From CAZUTK01 sp964623265 (GTDB taxonomy: Bacteria > Electryoneota > B3-LCP), in assembly GCA_964623265.1 (NCBI GenBank), contig CAZUTK010000056.1, positions 1 through 19,422 of the forward strand: a stretch of 19,422 nucleotides of DNA, in the 5' to 3' direction. Shown here piece by piece: positions 6,488 through 14,971 of this stretch. The notes under the pieces were generated by a model. The model did no database searches, was not told where the DNA came from, and saw only the letters and a program-made list of their open reading frames with translations. Position numbers and translations under genes: made by a program. Numbering within the stretch: position 1 is the first letter of the stretch; the number at the start of each line of letters is the position of its first letter.

Positions 6488-8875
6488 ATGAACCCGAAGA
6501 AGAAAATCGGAGGGGATCTTTTCGCAATGAACGGAACTGCGGTGAAAACCGCGCCGAAAGAAGAAGCTAAGATATTGACGCCGACTCTCAGCGTTCGTCC
6601 ATCTTCATATACGTACAGCGACAACTGCCTGGCGGTGCTGAAGAAACGCTATCTGGCGAAGAACGAGCGCGGTGAAGTGATCGAAACGCCCGAGCAGATG
6701 TTCCGCCGCGTCGCGAAGCACGTCGCCGCCGCAGAGAGCATCTTTAATCCGCAGCTGACCGAAGCGGAATTGACGGTCATTGAAGATGAATTCTACCATC
6801 TGATGGCTTCCTTGGATTTTCTCCCCAACTCACCGACTTTGATGAATGCCGGTCGTGATCTGGGGCAGCTTTCCGCCTGCTTTGTACTGCCGGTGGAAGA
6901 CAGCATGGAAGGCATCTTCGACGCGTTGAAATACACCGCACTGATCCACAAGAGCGGCGGTGGAACGGGATTCTCCTTCTCACGACTGCGCTCCCGCGAC
7001 AGCATGGTAAAGTCCACGGCGGGGACGGCTTCCGGTCCGGTCTCTTTTATGACGGTCTTCAATGCCGCCACGGAAACGGTCAAGCAAGGCGGAACGCGCC
7101 GCGGCGCCAATATGGGCATCCTGCGGGTGGACCATCCGGATATCGAGCAGTTTATTGATTGTAAGAAAGGCGAAAACGCCTTGAACAACTTCAATATCTC
7201 CGTGGCAGTCACCGATGAATTTATGGATGCGGTGAAGAACAAAGCGAAATTTACTCTGCGGGACCCGCGCAACGGTGAACCGGTGCGGCAGGTGGTGGCG
7301 GAAAAGCTGTTCGACCGAATCGTGGAAAACGCCTGGAGCAACGGCGAGCCGGGAATTGTCTTCCTCGATCAGATCAACCGCAGCAATCCGACCCCCGCCG
7401 TCGGCATGATCGAGTCCACCAACCCATGCGGCGAACAGCCCTTGTTGCCCTTCGAATCCTGCAATCTGGGTTCGATCAATCTGGATCACATGGTGGAAGA
7501 CGGGGAGATCAACTGGGAGAAGCTGGAACGGACTGTGAAACTGGCGGTTCGGTTTCTGGACGACGTTATCGAGGTGAATCAATACCCGCTCCCCCAAATT
7601 GACGGTATGACCAAAGCCAACCGTAAAATCGGCTTGGGCGTGATGGGGTTCGCCGATATGCTCTTTCAGCTGGAGATACCTTACAATTCCGCGGAAGGAA
7701 TCAAGCGGGGCGAAGAGATTATGAGCTTCATCCAGAAAAAGAGCCACCGCGCATCGGAAGAGCTGGCGACCTGGCGCGGTCCCTTCCCCAATTTCCTGAA
7801 TTCGATCTACGAGACTCCCATCCGCAACGCCACCGTGACGACCATCGCTCCCACCGGCACGCTTTCCATGATCGCCGATTGTTCCGGCGGCATCGAACCC
7901 GCTTTCAGCCTGGTGTACGTAAAGAAAGTTATGGATGGACAGGAATTGCTGTATATCAACCGTCATTTCGAGAAAGCGCTGCAGCGCGCCGGCATCAAAT
8001 CCGACGAGCTGATGGAGAAAATCGCCTCCAGCAAATCCCTGGAAGAGGTGCAGGAAATCCCCGAACCGCTGCGCCGCATCTTTGTAACCTCCTTTGATAT
8101 TACGCCGGAGTGGCACGTCCGCATGCAGGCGTCCTTCCAGAAATTTACGGACAACGCCGTCTCCAAGACCATCAACTTCCCGCAGAATGCCACCGTCGCC
8201 GATGTCAAGCGCGCCTACTTGCTGGCGTACGATTTGGGCTGCAAAGGGTTGACCATCTACCGCGACGGTTCCCGCAGCGAACAGGTGCTGCACCGCGGTA
8301 AAACCGCAGGAAAAAAAGATGCGGCGGGAGAAGGCGTCGTGATGCCCACGCCGCGCAAGCGGCCGGCGGTGACGCGCGGGATGACGGAGCGCATCAAGAC
8401 CGGAGACGGCGATTGTTACATCACCATCAATGAAGATGAGCAGGGCTTGTGCGAAGTTTTCACTTCGGTGGGCAAAGCAGGCGGGAATCTGGCGGCGCAA
8501 TCGGAAGCGATCTCCCGCCTGATCTCCCTGGCGCTGCGCTCCGGCATCGCGCCCGAAATGATCATCAAGCAATTGAAGGGGATTTCCGGACCCAATCCCA
8601 TCTGGGAAAACGGAACCCTGATCACTTCTGCGCCGGACGCCATCGCCAAGGCGCTGGAACGCTATCTGCAACGGCGGGAAGCGGAAATTTCCTCTGCCGA
8701 AGGAAAGAAACAACCGCTTCCCAATGTGCCGCACTCGCCACCCGCCGTCAGCAGCAAGAAAAAGGACATCGCCTTGCAGGAAATCACCGATCAATGCCCC
8801 GACTGCGGCGACCGCATCGCGCGTGAGGATGGCTGTCTGGTCTGCCGCAGCTGCGGTTTCACGCGCTGCGGATAA
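6488..8875 (+). CDS. nrdJ: Adenosylcobalamin-dependent ribonucleoside-diphosphate reductase (class II)
   Basis: Reduces ribonucleotides to deoxyribonucleotides with a radical generated from adenosylcobalamin, independently of oxygen. Numbered from the ATG at 6488 (795 residues): NSPTLMNAG, then SACF with redox C131, the GGTRRGANMG loop, NPCGE with N312, radical C314 and E316, redox partner C325 in ESCNLGSIN, and PTGTLSMIADCSGGIEP. A TSCPD-type domain with SVGKAGGN follows (about 610-735), then a cysteine-rich tail (770-795) with six cysteines, presumably the redox relay that re-reduces the active site. The ATG at 6488 is chosen because GGAG lies 7 bases before it; ATG 6482 is too close and an in-frame TTG at 6461 would fall beside the transcription start. 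It is a single-gene unit with its own promoter and terminator. Confidence 0.95.
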   Translation: MNPKKKIGGDLFAMNGTAVKTAPKEEAKILTPTLSVRPSSYTYSDNCLAVLKKRYLAKNERGEVIETPEQMFRRVAKHVAAAESIFNPQLTEAELTVIEDEFYHLMASLDFLPNSPTLMNAGRDLGQLSACFVLPVEDSMEGIFDALKYTALIHKSGGGTGFSFSRLRSRDSMVKSTAGTASGPVSFMTVFNAATETVKQGGTRRGANMGILRVDHPDIEQFIDCKKGENALNNFNISVAVTDEFMDAVKNKAKFTLRDPRNGEPVRQVVAEKLFDRIVENAWSNGEPGIVFLDQINRSNPTPAVGMIESTNPCGEQPLLPFESCNLGSINLDHMVEDGEINWEKLERTVKLAVRFLDDVIEVNQYPLPQIDGMTKANRKIGLGVMGFADMLFQLEIPYNSAEGIKRGEEIMSFIQKKSHRASEELATWRGPFPNFLNSIYETPIRNATVTTIAPTGTLSMIADCSGGIEPAFSLVYVKKVMDGQELLYINRHFEKALQRAGIKSDELMEKIASSKSLEEVQEIPEPLRRIFVTSFDITPEWHVRMQASFQKFTDNAVSKTINFPQNATVADVKRAYLLAYDLGCKGLTIYRDGSRSEQVLHRGKTAGKKDAAGEGVVMPTPRKRPAVTRGMTERIKTGDGDCYITINEDEQGLCEVFTSVGKAGGNLAAQSEAISRLISLALRSGIAPEMIIKQLKGISGPNPIWENGTLITSAPDAIAKALERYLQRREAEISSAEGKKQPLPNVPHSPPAVSSKKKDIALQEITDQCPDCGDRIAREDGCLVCRSCGFTRCG

Positions 8876-8892
8876 AACTGGGCCATCGGCTT

Positions 8893-8920
8893 GCGGGGGG
8901 CGGCTTCGGTCACCCCCCGC
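8893..8920 (+). terminator. Rho-independent-like terminator of nrdJ
   Basis: GCGGGGGG (8893-8900) and CCCCCCGC (8913-8920) form a perfect 8-bp GC stem around a 12-base loop, 17 bases after the nrdJ stop. The following TGTGTTTATC is a weak T-tract. Confidence 0.7.
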
Positions 8921-8968
8921 TGTGTTTATCTCCTCCGCCTCAAGCCCGCCGTATCCTTCCGAATTCGC

Positions 8969-8997
8969 TTGCTTTGTGATCCCGCATTTGCTATATT
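8969..8997 (+). promoter_or_regulatory. Putative promoter of the dedA-DUF486 unit
   Basis: TTGCTT (8969-8974), a 17-base spacer and TATATT (8992-8997) would start transcription about 25 bases before the ATG at 9030. Confidence 0.55.
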
Positions 8998-9029
8998 AGT
9001 GCTTTAATACGGATTTACTCGGATCCCCA

Positions 9030-9653
9030 ATGGGTTTAACGGAGTTTATCGCCGATTACGCCACCAAGATGATCGCGGAAGGCGGCTATTTCATCGTCGC
9101 TTTGCTGATGGCATTGGAGAGCATGATCGCTCCAGTCCCCAGCGAGGCGGTGATGCCGTTCGCCGGCTTCCAGATCTTTGAAGGGAAGTTCACCTTCACC
9201 GGGACGATCTTTTTCAGCACCCTGGGCAGCATCATCGGATCCCTGGTCTCTTATTTTATGGGCTCCTATGGCGGCAGACCTGTTGTCCTGCGATTCGGCA
9301 AATACTTGCTGCTGGATGTGCATCATCTGGAAGCCACGGAACGCTTTTTCACGCGCTGGGGGGATAAGACCATCTTCGTCAGCCGTTTCATTCCGGTAGT
9401 GCGGCATCTGATCTCCATCCCCGCCGGAATCGGCAAGATGAATCTGCTGAAATTCAGCGTGTACACGATCTTAGGAGCCGCCATTTGGAATGGTTTTCTG
9501 GCTTGGGTCGGCTTTCGGCTGAAAGCCAATTGGGAAGAAGTGATGAAGTACAGCCACGTCGCAGATGTCATCATCCTCATCGCGCTGTTAAGCGCCGTGG
9601 CTTATCTCGTATATAAACAGAAGAAGCGCATCGCCGCTTCGCGGATCAAATAA
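9030..9653 (+). CDS. DedA-family (SNARE-associated / VTT domain) membrane protein
   Basis: A 207-residue integral inner-membrane protein of the DedA family. Members have been linked to flipping of undecaprenyl phosphate or phospholipids and to envelope homeostasis. Signatures: ESMIAPVPSEAVMPFAG near residues 30-46, a glycine-rich second hydrophobic segment (FFSTLGSIIGSLVSYFMGSYGG), the amphipathic FVSRFIPVVRHLISIPAGIGKM (about 115-136) with the conserved arginines and PAG, and two C-terminal hydrophobic helices ending in a basic tail (KQKKR). The ribosome site is weak (GGATCC before ATG). A DUF486 gene follows after 24 bases, probably in the same transcript. The specific substrate cannot be inferred. 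Confidence 0.9.
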   Translation: MGLTEFIADYATKMIAEGGYFIVALLMALESMIAPVPSEAVMPFAGFQIFEGKFTFTGTIFFSTLGSIIGSLVSYFMGSYGGRPVVLRFGKYLLLDVHHLEATERFFTRWGDKTIFVSRFIPVVRHLISIPAGIGKMNLLKFSVYTILGAAIWNGFLAWVGFRLKANWEEVMKYSHVADVIILIALLSAVAYLVYKQKKRIAASRIK

Positions 9654-9677
9654 TGGAATTCCCTAGAATTCAACGGT

Positions 9678-10007
9678 ATGAGAACCATTGTCTTGCTTTC
9701 GATCTCCAACGTCTTTATGACGTTTGCCTGGTACGGACACTTGAAATACAAGAGCGCGCCGCTGGTCACGGTCATTTTCGTCAGCTGGCTGATCGCCTTT
9801 GCGGAATACTGTTTTCAGGTGCCCGCTAATCGAATCGGCTCCTATCAATTCACGGCCGCCCAGTTGAAAACGATTCAGGAAGTGATAACTCTCGTCGTGT
9901 TCTCCGTGTTTTCCGTGGTATACTTAAAGGAAGACTTTAAGTGGAATTATCTCGTGGGATTCTGCCTGATGGTTGCTGCGGTCTTCTTCATCTTCAAGAA
10001 GTGGTGA
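9678..10007 (+). CDS. DUF486 small membrane protein (DMT-superfamily-like)
   Basis: A 109-residue hydrophobic protein with four predicted membrane segments (about 1-20, 27-47, 65-83 and 88-106). It matches DUF486, a family distantly related to drug/metabolite transporters. Typical features seen are FAWYGHLK, VSWLIAFAEYCFQVPANRIG with EYxxQVPANRxG, the stretch Y-QFTAAQLKTIQEVITLVVF, and a final hydrophobic segment FCLMVAAVFFIFK. It starts 24 bases after dedA, without a clear ribosome site. The function of DUF486 is unknown, and transport activity is only suggested by the fold. Confidence 0.88.
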   Translation: MRTIVLLSISNVFMTFAWYGHLKYKSAPLVTVIFVSWLIAFAEYCFQVPANRIGSYQFTAAQLKTIQEVITLVVFSVFSVVYLKEDFKWNYLVGFCLMVAAVFFIFKKW

Positions 10008-10171
10008 GCTCGCTTCATCGGTTTCGAGGTTCGGATTCAACCTTCCGATTTTCCGTTGACATCTCCGATTTCTTGGAACTTTATGAGGCTTAAAGAATTC
10101 AATCAATAGAGCCATCCGTTAAGAAAGGAAAGCAAATTTTCATCCTTTTTTTTCGTAGATTATCACGGAAT

Positions 10172-10528
10172 GGGGACGACATGGTTTCGACGGGACAGGA
10201 GGGAGCTGGATCAGCAGGTCGGGGATGAACGAAGCCTCGTGAAAAAATCGTTCAAAAACACAAATGCCGACTACGGCTATGCTCTGGCTGCTTAATCAAT
10301 AAGCGGCCACGTCCCTCTGGATCCTCGCCTGTCGGATGCGGATGCGGGCGTCAATCAGACGGGCTGGCGATCCGCCTTGCCACAGCGCGGATCGCGAGAT
10401 CTTTGTGGCTGGTCTTCGCTTAGATCTGTCGGCGGATTTTGGCGGAGACGAGATCTGAACACCGACTAAGCCTGTAGCGGGTCCTTTTGCCGCTGTTTCG
10501 GACGCGGGTTCGATTCCCGCCGTCTCCA
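10172..10528 (+). ncRNA. ssrA: Transfer-messenger RNA (tmRNA)
   Basis: One-piece tmRNA that, with SmpB, rescues stalled ribosomes and tags incomplete proteins. The 5' end GGGGACG-ACATGGTTTCGACGGGAC (from 10172) pairs with the 3' CGTCTCC (10521-10527) in a 7-bp acceptor stem with one G-U pair. The T arm is GCGGGTTCGATTCCCGC (10504-10520), and A10528 is the discriminator. CCA is not encoded (ACGA follows), so it must be added. The tag frame at about 10254-10295 reads KNTNADYGYALAA then TAA; whether the resume codon is AAA (10254) or AAC (10257) is unclear. Upstream, TAGATT (10156-10161) or TTGACA (10056-10061) may contribute to the promoter; neither has a convincing partner. A strong terminator follows. 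Confidence 0.96.
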
Positions 10529-10540
10529 CGAAAATTTCAT

Positions 10541-10600
10541 ACCGCAGACTTGCAGGATTCGAGCGAATATCGTATCTTCTTGCAATTCTGCGGTTTTTTT
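10541..10600 (+). terminator. Strong rho-independent terminator behind tmRNA
   Basis: ACCGCAGA (10541-10548) pairs with TCTGCGGT, and inside it TTGCA pairs with TGCAA across a single mismatch. The loop itself can fold as ATTCG/CGAAT. Eight T residues follow the stem. It begins 13 bases after the tmRNA 3' end and its T-tract ends only about 14 bases before the next start codon. Confidence 0.88.
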
Positions 10601-10614
10601 TGGATTCCCGCTCA

Positions 10615-11829
10615 ATGTCCGATCTGCTCATCTGCGTTCATCGCCGCGATTTTCCGGCGGCGATCCCTCACGAATTCTACCTGCCTGCGGATGCCCCGGT
10701 CCTCATCGCCGGCGAGATCGGTATCCTGTCTCGTTCCCGGACCACCGTATTGAATTCACGCCAATCGCCGCAAGTGGAACAATTCTCCCCCTGGATCCAG
10801 AGCACCCTGAATCTCCTTCGAAATTTCGATCCTGAGACGACGGTTCTGGTCTCCAGCACCGGTCTGGTCACCTGGGACTTTTTGACCTGGGCGGGGGGCA
10901 AATCGGGATTCAACATCGCGCTGGTCTTTCCCGCGGGCAGCGGGCAGAATTTCAACATTCTGCTGGCGAAAGCGATTCAAGATCTCGGTCTGGATGCGAA
11001 GCGCACCGTCGGACTACGCCCCTTAAACATCCGGTGCTCGAAGGATTCCGCGCACGATCAAGCTCTGCGCGACCGCTGGATTCTCAGCTTAAGCCATCGG
11101 ATCGTGCCGGTTTGTTTGCGAGCGGGGGGGAATTTTCAGCATTACCTGAGCGACCCACGACTCCCATTGGATGCCTTGAACAATTCATATAAAATTCCGC
11201 ATGCGCCTTTCGCTGGAAAGAAAAAACCGCTCTTAGCCGGCGAAGTGAGACTGCCGATATGGTATTCAGCGGATCGCTACTTGATCCATTGGACGCGGTC
11301 CTGCACGGGTCCTTTCTCAGAGGAACGCACTGCGGATTATTTCGAGCGGGTTTTGCAGAACGCATCAAACGAAGGCGGCATTTCCACCCTGAAACGCATC
11401 CTGAACGAACGAAAAATCCGAGCCTCAAACCGGTTGGTGCGCGGCGGTTACCCTGTCGTCCCTTTTACGGAAAGGCGCCCCGAGGAGCTTCCGGATCTCA
11501 TCCATTGGCGCCAGGGGCTGCGTCGCTGGACCTACGAACCATACGGCATCGCCCTGCAGCGGGGGAAATTGATTGAGATGGGCGCCAGACCCGTCCAGTA
11601 TGCGGATCTCTCGGATTTTGAACATCTTAGCGAGGGGGATCGTTGGCTTTTTCAAGTCGCGAAGACGCGCGACAACGACTGGAGCACCGAACGTGAGTGG
11701 AGAATACCGGGAGATGTAAATCTGAATCTGTTCACCGAGGATGAGTTGATCGTTCTGGTTCGTTCGCGCAGCGAAATCCCGCAAATAGAAGAAGCATTTA
11801 AGATTCGCACCATTTCGTTGACTTCTTGA
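10615..11829 (+). CDS. Unrecognised two-domain protein, possibly SLOG-like plus DUF2971/AbiGi-like
   Basis: A 404-residue cytoplasmic protein without signal peptide or membrane segment; I cannot place it in a named family with confidence. The N-terminal half (about 1-195) alternates hydrophobic strands and helices like a Rossmann fold. It contains VLVSSTG, NIALVFPAGSG and ALRDRWILSLSHRIVPVCLRAGGN, resembling SLOG/DprA-type nucleotide-binding domains. The C-terminal half (about 275-390) contains VVPFTERRPEEL (281-292), YEPYGIAL (307-314), GARPVQY (323-329) and WSTEREWR (356-363), a pattern seen in DUF2971 and AbiGi-type proteins. The ATG at 10615 is preferred over an in-frame TTG at 10600 that sits in the terminator T-tract. 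No good ribosome site is visible. The 3' end overlaps rlmN by 32 bases on the opposite strand. Confidence 0.75.
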   Translation: MSDLLICVHRRDFPAAIPHEFYLPADAPVLIAGEIGILSRSRTTVLNSRQSPQVEQFSPWIQSTLNLLRNFDPETTVLVSSTGLVTWDFLTWAGGKSGFNIALVFPAGSGQNFNILLAKAIQDLGLDAKRTVGLRPLNIRCSKDSAHDQALRDRWILSLSHRIVPVCLRAGGNFQHYLSDPRLPLDALNNSYKIPHAPFAGKKKPLLAGEVRLPIWYSADRYLIHWTRSCTGPFSEERTADYFERVLQNASNEGGISTLKRILNERKIRASNRLVRGGYPVVPFTERRPEELPDLIHWRQGLRRWTYEPYGIALQRGKLIEMGARPVQYADLSDFEHLSEGDRWLFQVAKTRDNDWSTEREWRIPGDVNLNLFTEDELIVLVRSRSEIPQIEEAFKIRTISLTS

Positions 11830-12874
11830 CAGCGCGGTACCGCGCAGCCAGTTGGCCGCACGCCGCCTGGATTTCCGCTCCGCGGCTGCGGCGCAGAGTC
11901 AGCGTGATGGGATCGTCGGAGAGGATTCGATAAAAACGGTCGAAGACGGCGTCCCAATCGGCGGCGTGACGTTGGGTCTTCCGCAGGGGATTCAAAGGGA
12001 TTAGATTCAGTTTGGAAGGCACACGCAGGAGCAGTTTCCGTAGGGATTGTATCATTTCTGGTGTGTCATTGACGCCCGGCATCAACGTATATTCGAAGGT
12101 GATTTTATTCCTGTTATATCTATGAAAAAAAACAACGGCATCAAGTAGTTCTTGAATAGGATAACGGCGGTTGATCGGCATTATTTTCGATCGCAATTCG
12201 TCCGTCGGGGCGTTGAGGGAAACCGCCAGCTTGACCTTCAGCCCTTCCTGGGCCAGCTTCCGGATCCCGGGCACAATCCCCGCCGTGGAGATCGTCATCC
12301 TGCGCTGAGCGATGGCGGCGCCGTCCGGCGCCGATAAGATGCGGACGGCTTTGATTAAATTATCGAAGTTCAACAGCGGCTCTCCCATACCCATAAAAAC
12401 AAGGTTCCGCAGCGGCACTTCCGCAAATTCTCGCCGAAAATAGATGACCTGATCCGCGATTTCGCCCGCCGTCAGATTGCGCTTGAACCCCAGACGACCC
12501 GTCGCGCAGAAGGTGCATTCGAGCGGACAGCCCACCTGAGTCGAAAGGCACACTGCGGCGTAGCCTTCTTCCGGCATCCAGACCGACTCGATCCGCTCGC
12601 CGTCCCGCAGTCTCAGCAGAATTTTCATCGTCCCGTCCGGCGCCCGACGGGTGGAAATCGGCTTCACCTGATCCAGAGGTTCATAAATTCTCAGCTTTTG
12701 ACGCAACTTTATCGGCAGATCGGTCATCTCTTCTATGGAACAGACGTTCCTTCGATATAACGCCGCGAAAATCTGCTTGCCGTGAAAAGGTTTCTCGCCC
12801 AGATCCGTCATCAATTGCTGCAATTCAGCGCGATCCAAATCCTTGAGCTGGATGGCTTGATCTATCAAATCCAT
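11798..12874 (-). CDS. rlmN: 23S rRNA (adenine-C2)-methyltransferase RlmN
   Basis: Radical-SAM enzyme that methylates C2 of A2503 in 23S rRNA and usually also A37 of some tRNAs. The product from the ATG at 12872-12874 has 358 residues. Iron-sulfur ligands C116, C120 and C123 lie in VGCPLECTFCATG. The mechanistic cysteines are C109 (VCLSTQ) and C339 (EIQAACGQLA). GMGEPLLNFDN, TISTAGIVPG and LAVSLNAP are the expected SAM-binding and barrel motifs. The start has GGA 5 bases upstream; a longer frame from a TTG at 12943 is rejected because that TTG lies in the probable -35 box. It is convergent with the gene at 10615-11829 and divergent from the MoxR gene. Confidence 0.95.
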   Translation of the reverse strand: MDLIDQAIQLKDLDRAELQQLMTDLGEKPFHGKQIFAALYRRNVCSIEEMTDLPIKLRQKLRIYEPLDQVKPISTRRAPDGTMKILLRLRDGERIESVWMPEEGYAAVCLSTQVGCPLECTFCATGRLGFKRNLTAGEIADQVIYFRREFAEVPLRNLVFMGMGEPLLNFDNLIKAVRILSAPDGAAIAQRRMTISTAGIVPGIRKLAQEGLKVKLAVSLNAPTDELRSKIMPINRRYPIQELLDAVVFFHRYNRNKITFEYTLMPGVNDTPEMIQSLRKLLLRVPSKLNLIPLNPLRKTQRHAADWDAVFDRFYRILSDDPITLTLRRSRGAEIQAACGQLAARYRAVKKSTKWCES

Positions 12875-12914
12875 TGTTTTCCGAGAAATGAAAAAGCGTC
12901 TTTCTGACGGATGC

Positions 12915-12943
12915 AATCTACTGGAAGTTTCTGCAGAAATCAA
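12915..12943 (-). promoter_or_regulatory. Putative promoter of rlmN
   Basis: On the minus strand TTGATT (12938-12943), a 17-base spacer and TAGATT (12915-12920) predict a leader of roughly 34 bases. The -35 lies only 9 bases from the -35 of the divergent MoxR-gene promoter. Confidence 0.55.
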
Positions 12944-12952
12944 GATAATTTA

Positions 12953-12982
12953 TTGACATTGTGCGGAACAAATGATTACTTT
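12953..12982 (+). promoter_or_regulatory. Putative promoter of the MoxR-DUF58 cluster
   Basis: A consensus TTGACA (12953-12958) is followed after 18 bases by TACTTT (12977-12982), or after 17 by TTACTT. The -35 is strong and the -10 weak. Transcription from here would begin after the in-frame ATG at 12972, which supports the later start at 13029. Confidence 0.45.
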
Positions 12983-13028
12983 ATCTTATTCAAAAAGGAA
13001 GCAAACGGATCCATACGAAGCGATTTTT

Positions 13029-14012
<984 letters not shown>

Positions 14013-14055
14013 CAGCCGACAGCCGTCCCTTCAGCCGGCATTCACGCCCTAAAAA

Positions 14056-14949
14056 TTGCAGAAAGCCGTTCCATTCATCTCACCGCGAGCGCTGGCTCGC
14101 ATCGCCAATCTTGAATTGGTCGCCAGACGCGTCGTCGAAGGGTTCATCACCGGATTGCACCAGAGCCCTTATCACGGCTTCTCGGTGGAATTCGCCGAGC
14201 ACCGACCCTATCTGCCGGGTGATCCCATTCGGCATATTGACTGGAAGGTTTACGCCCGCACAGACCGTTATGTGATCAAGCGGTTTCAGGAAGAGACTAA
14301 CCTGAAGGCGTATATTCTTCTGGACACCTCCGCTTCGATGGGATTCACGTCTTCGGATTTCACCAAGCTGCGTTATGGCGAATATCTGGCGGCGTCGTTG
14401 ACGTACCTTATGCTGGAGCAGCGGGACGCCGTCGGACTGGCGCTCTTCGATGACCGAATCCGCACGTTGCTGCCGCCGAAATCGGTGCGGAGCTATCTGG
14501 GGATGATCCTCTCGGAATTAGAGCGGATCCAGCCTTCCGGCAGGACGGGCGTCGGCGCGGCTCTGCATCACCTCGCCGAACGCATGAAGAGGCGCGGACT
14601 CGTCCTCCTCATATCTGATTTGATGGACGAGCCGAAGGAAATTTTGTCCGGCTTAAAGCATTTTCGTTGGGACGGGCATGAAGTGATCGTCTTTCATGTG
14701 CTGGACCCGCTGGAAATCTCCTTCGCTTTCCCGCAGGATGCCCGCTTCCGCGATCTGGAAACGGATGAAATACTGGTGACGCAGCCTTGGCACTTGCGGC
14801 AGGCATACCAGCGGGCGATGAGCGGCTTTCTCGATGAAATCAAAGCGGGCTGCCGTGAGAATGGCGTAGATTACGCCCTCTTCGAGACGAACCGGCCGTA
14901 TGATTATGCGTTGATGGAATATCTGAACAAGAGAAAAAAGCTGCATTAA
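14056..14949 (+). CDS. DUF58 / von Willebrand A-like protein, MoxR partner
   Basis: A 297-residue DUF58 protein, the usual companion of MoxR ATPases. The DUF58 core motif YLPGDPIRHIDWKVYART is at 52-69. A vWA-like half follows, with the metal-site DTSAS (90-94) and a strand-helix pattern (GLALFDDRI, GLVLLISDLMDEP, EVIVFHVLDP). It has no transmembrane segment, as in many DUF58 proteins encoded beside moxR. The start must be the TTG at 14056: an in-frame TAA lies at 14050-14052 and the conserved region begins within about 20 residues. No ribosome site is visible, so translation may depend on the upstream MoxR gene. SppA follows after 22 bases. Confidence 0.92.
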   Translation: MQKAVPFISPRALARIANLELVARRVVEGFITGLHQSPYHGFSVEFAEHRPYLPGDPIRHIDWKVYARTDRYVIKRFQEETNLKAYILLDTSASMGFTSSDFTKLRYGEYLAASLTYLMLEQRDAVGLALFDDRIRTLLPPKSVRSYLGMILSELERIQPSGRTGVGAALHHLAERMKRRGLVLLISDLMDEPKEILSGLKHFRWDGHEVIVFHVLDPLEISFAFPQDARFRDLETDEILVTQPWHLRQAYQRAMSGFLDEIKAGCRENGVDYALFETNRPYDYALMEYLNKRKKLH

Positions 14950-14971
14950 ACAGCCATACTATGAGGGATCC

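Noticed and set aside
6980..8794. Long minus-strand open frame (604 codons) opposite nrdJ
   Set aside because: It lies wholly within the strongly supported nrdJ gene, reads as low-complexity shadow sequence without family motifs, and has no ribosome site.
10026..10044. Terminator after the DUF486 gene (GAGGTT...AACCTT)
   Set aside because: The stem is only 5-6 bp with few GC pairs and the following T-run is just four bases and offset; too weak to call.
10504..11829. Integrated element at the tmRNA 3' end
   Set aside because: No second copy of the tmRNA 3' end, no integrase and no change into mobile-element genes; rlmN follows directly.
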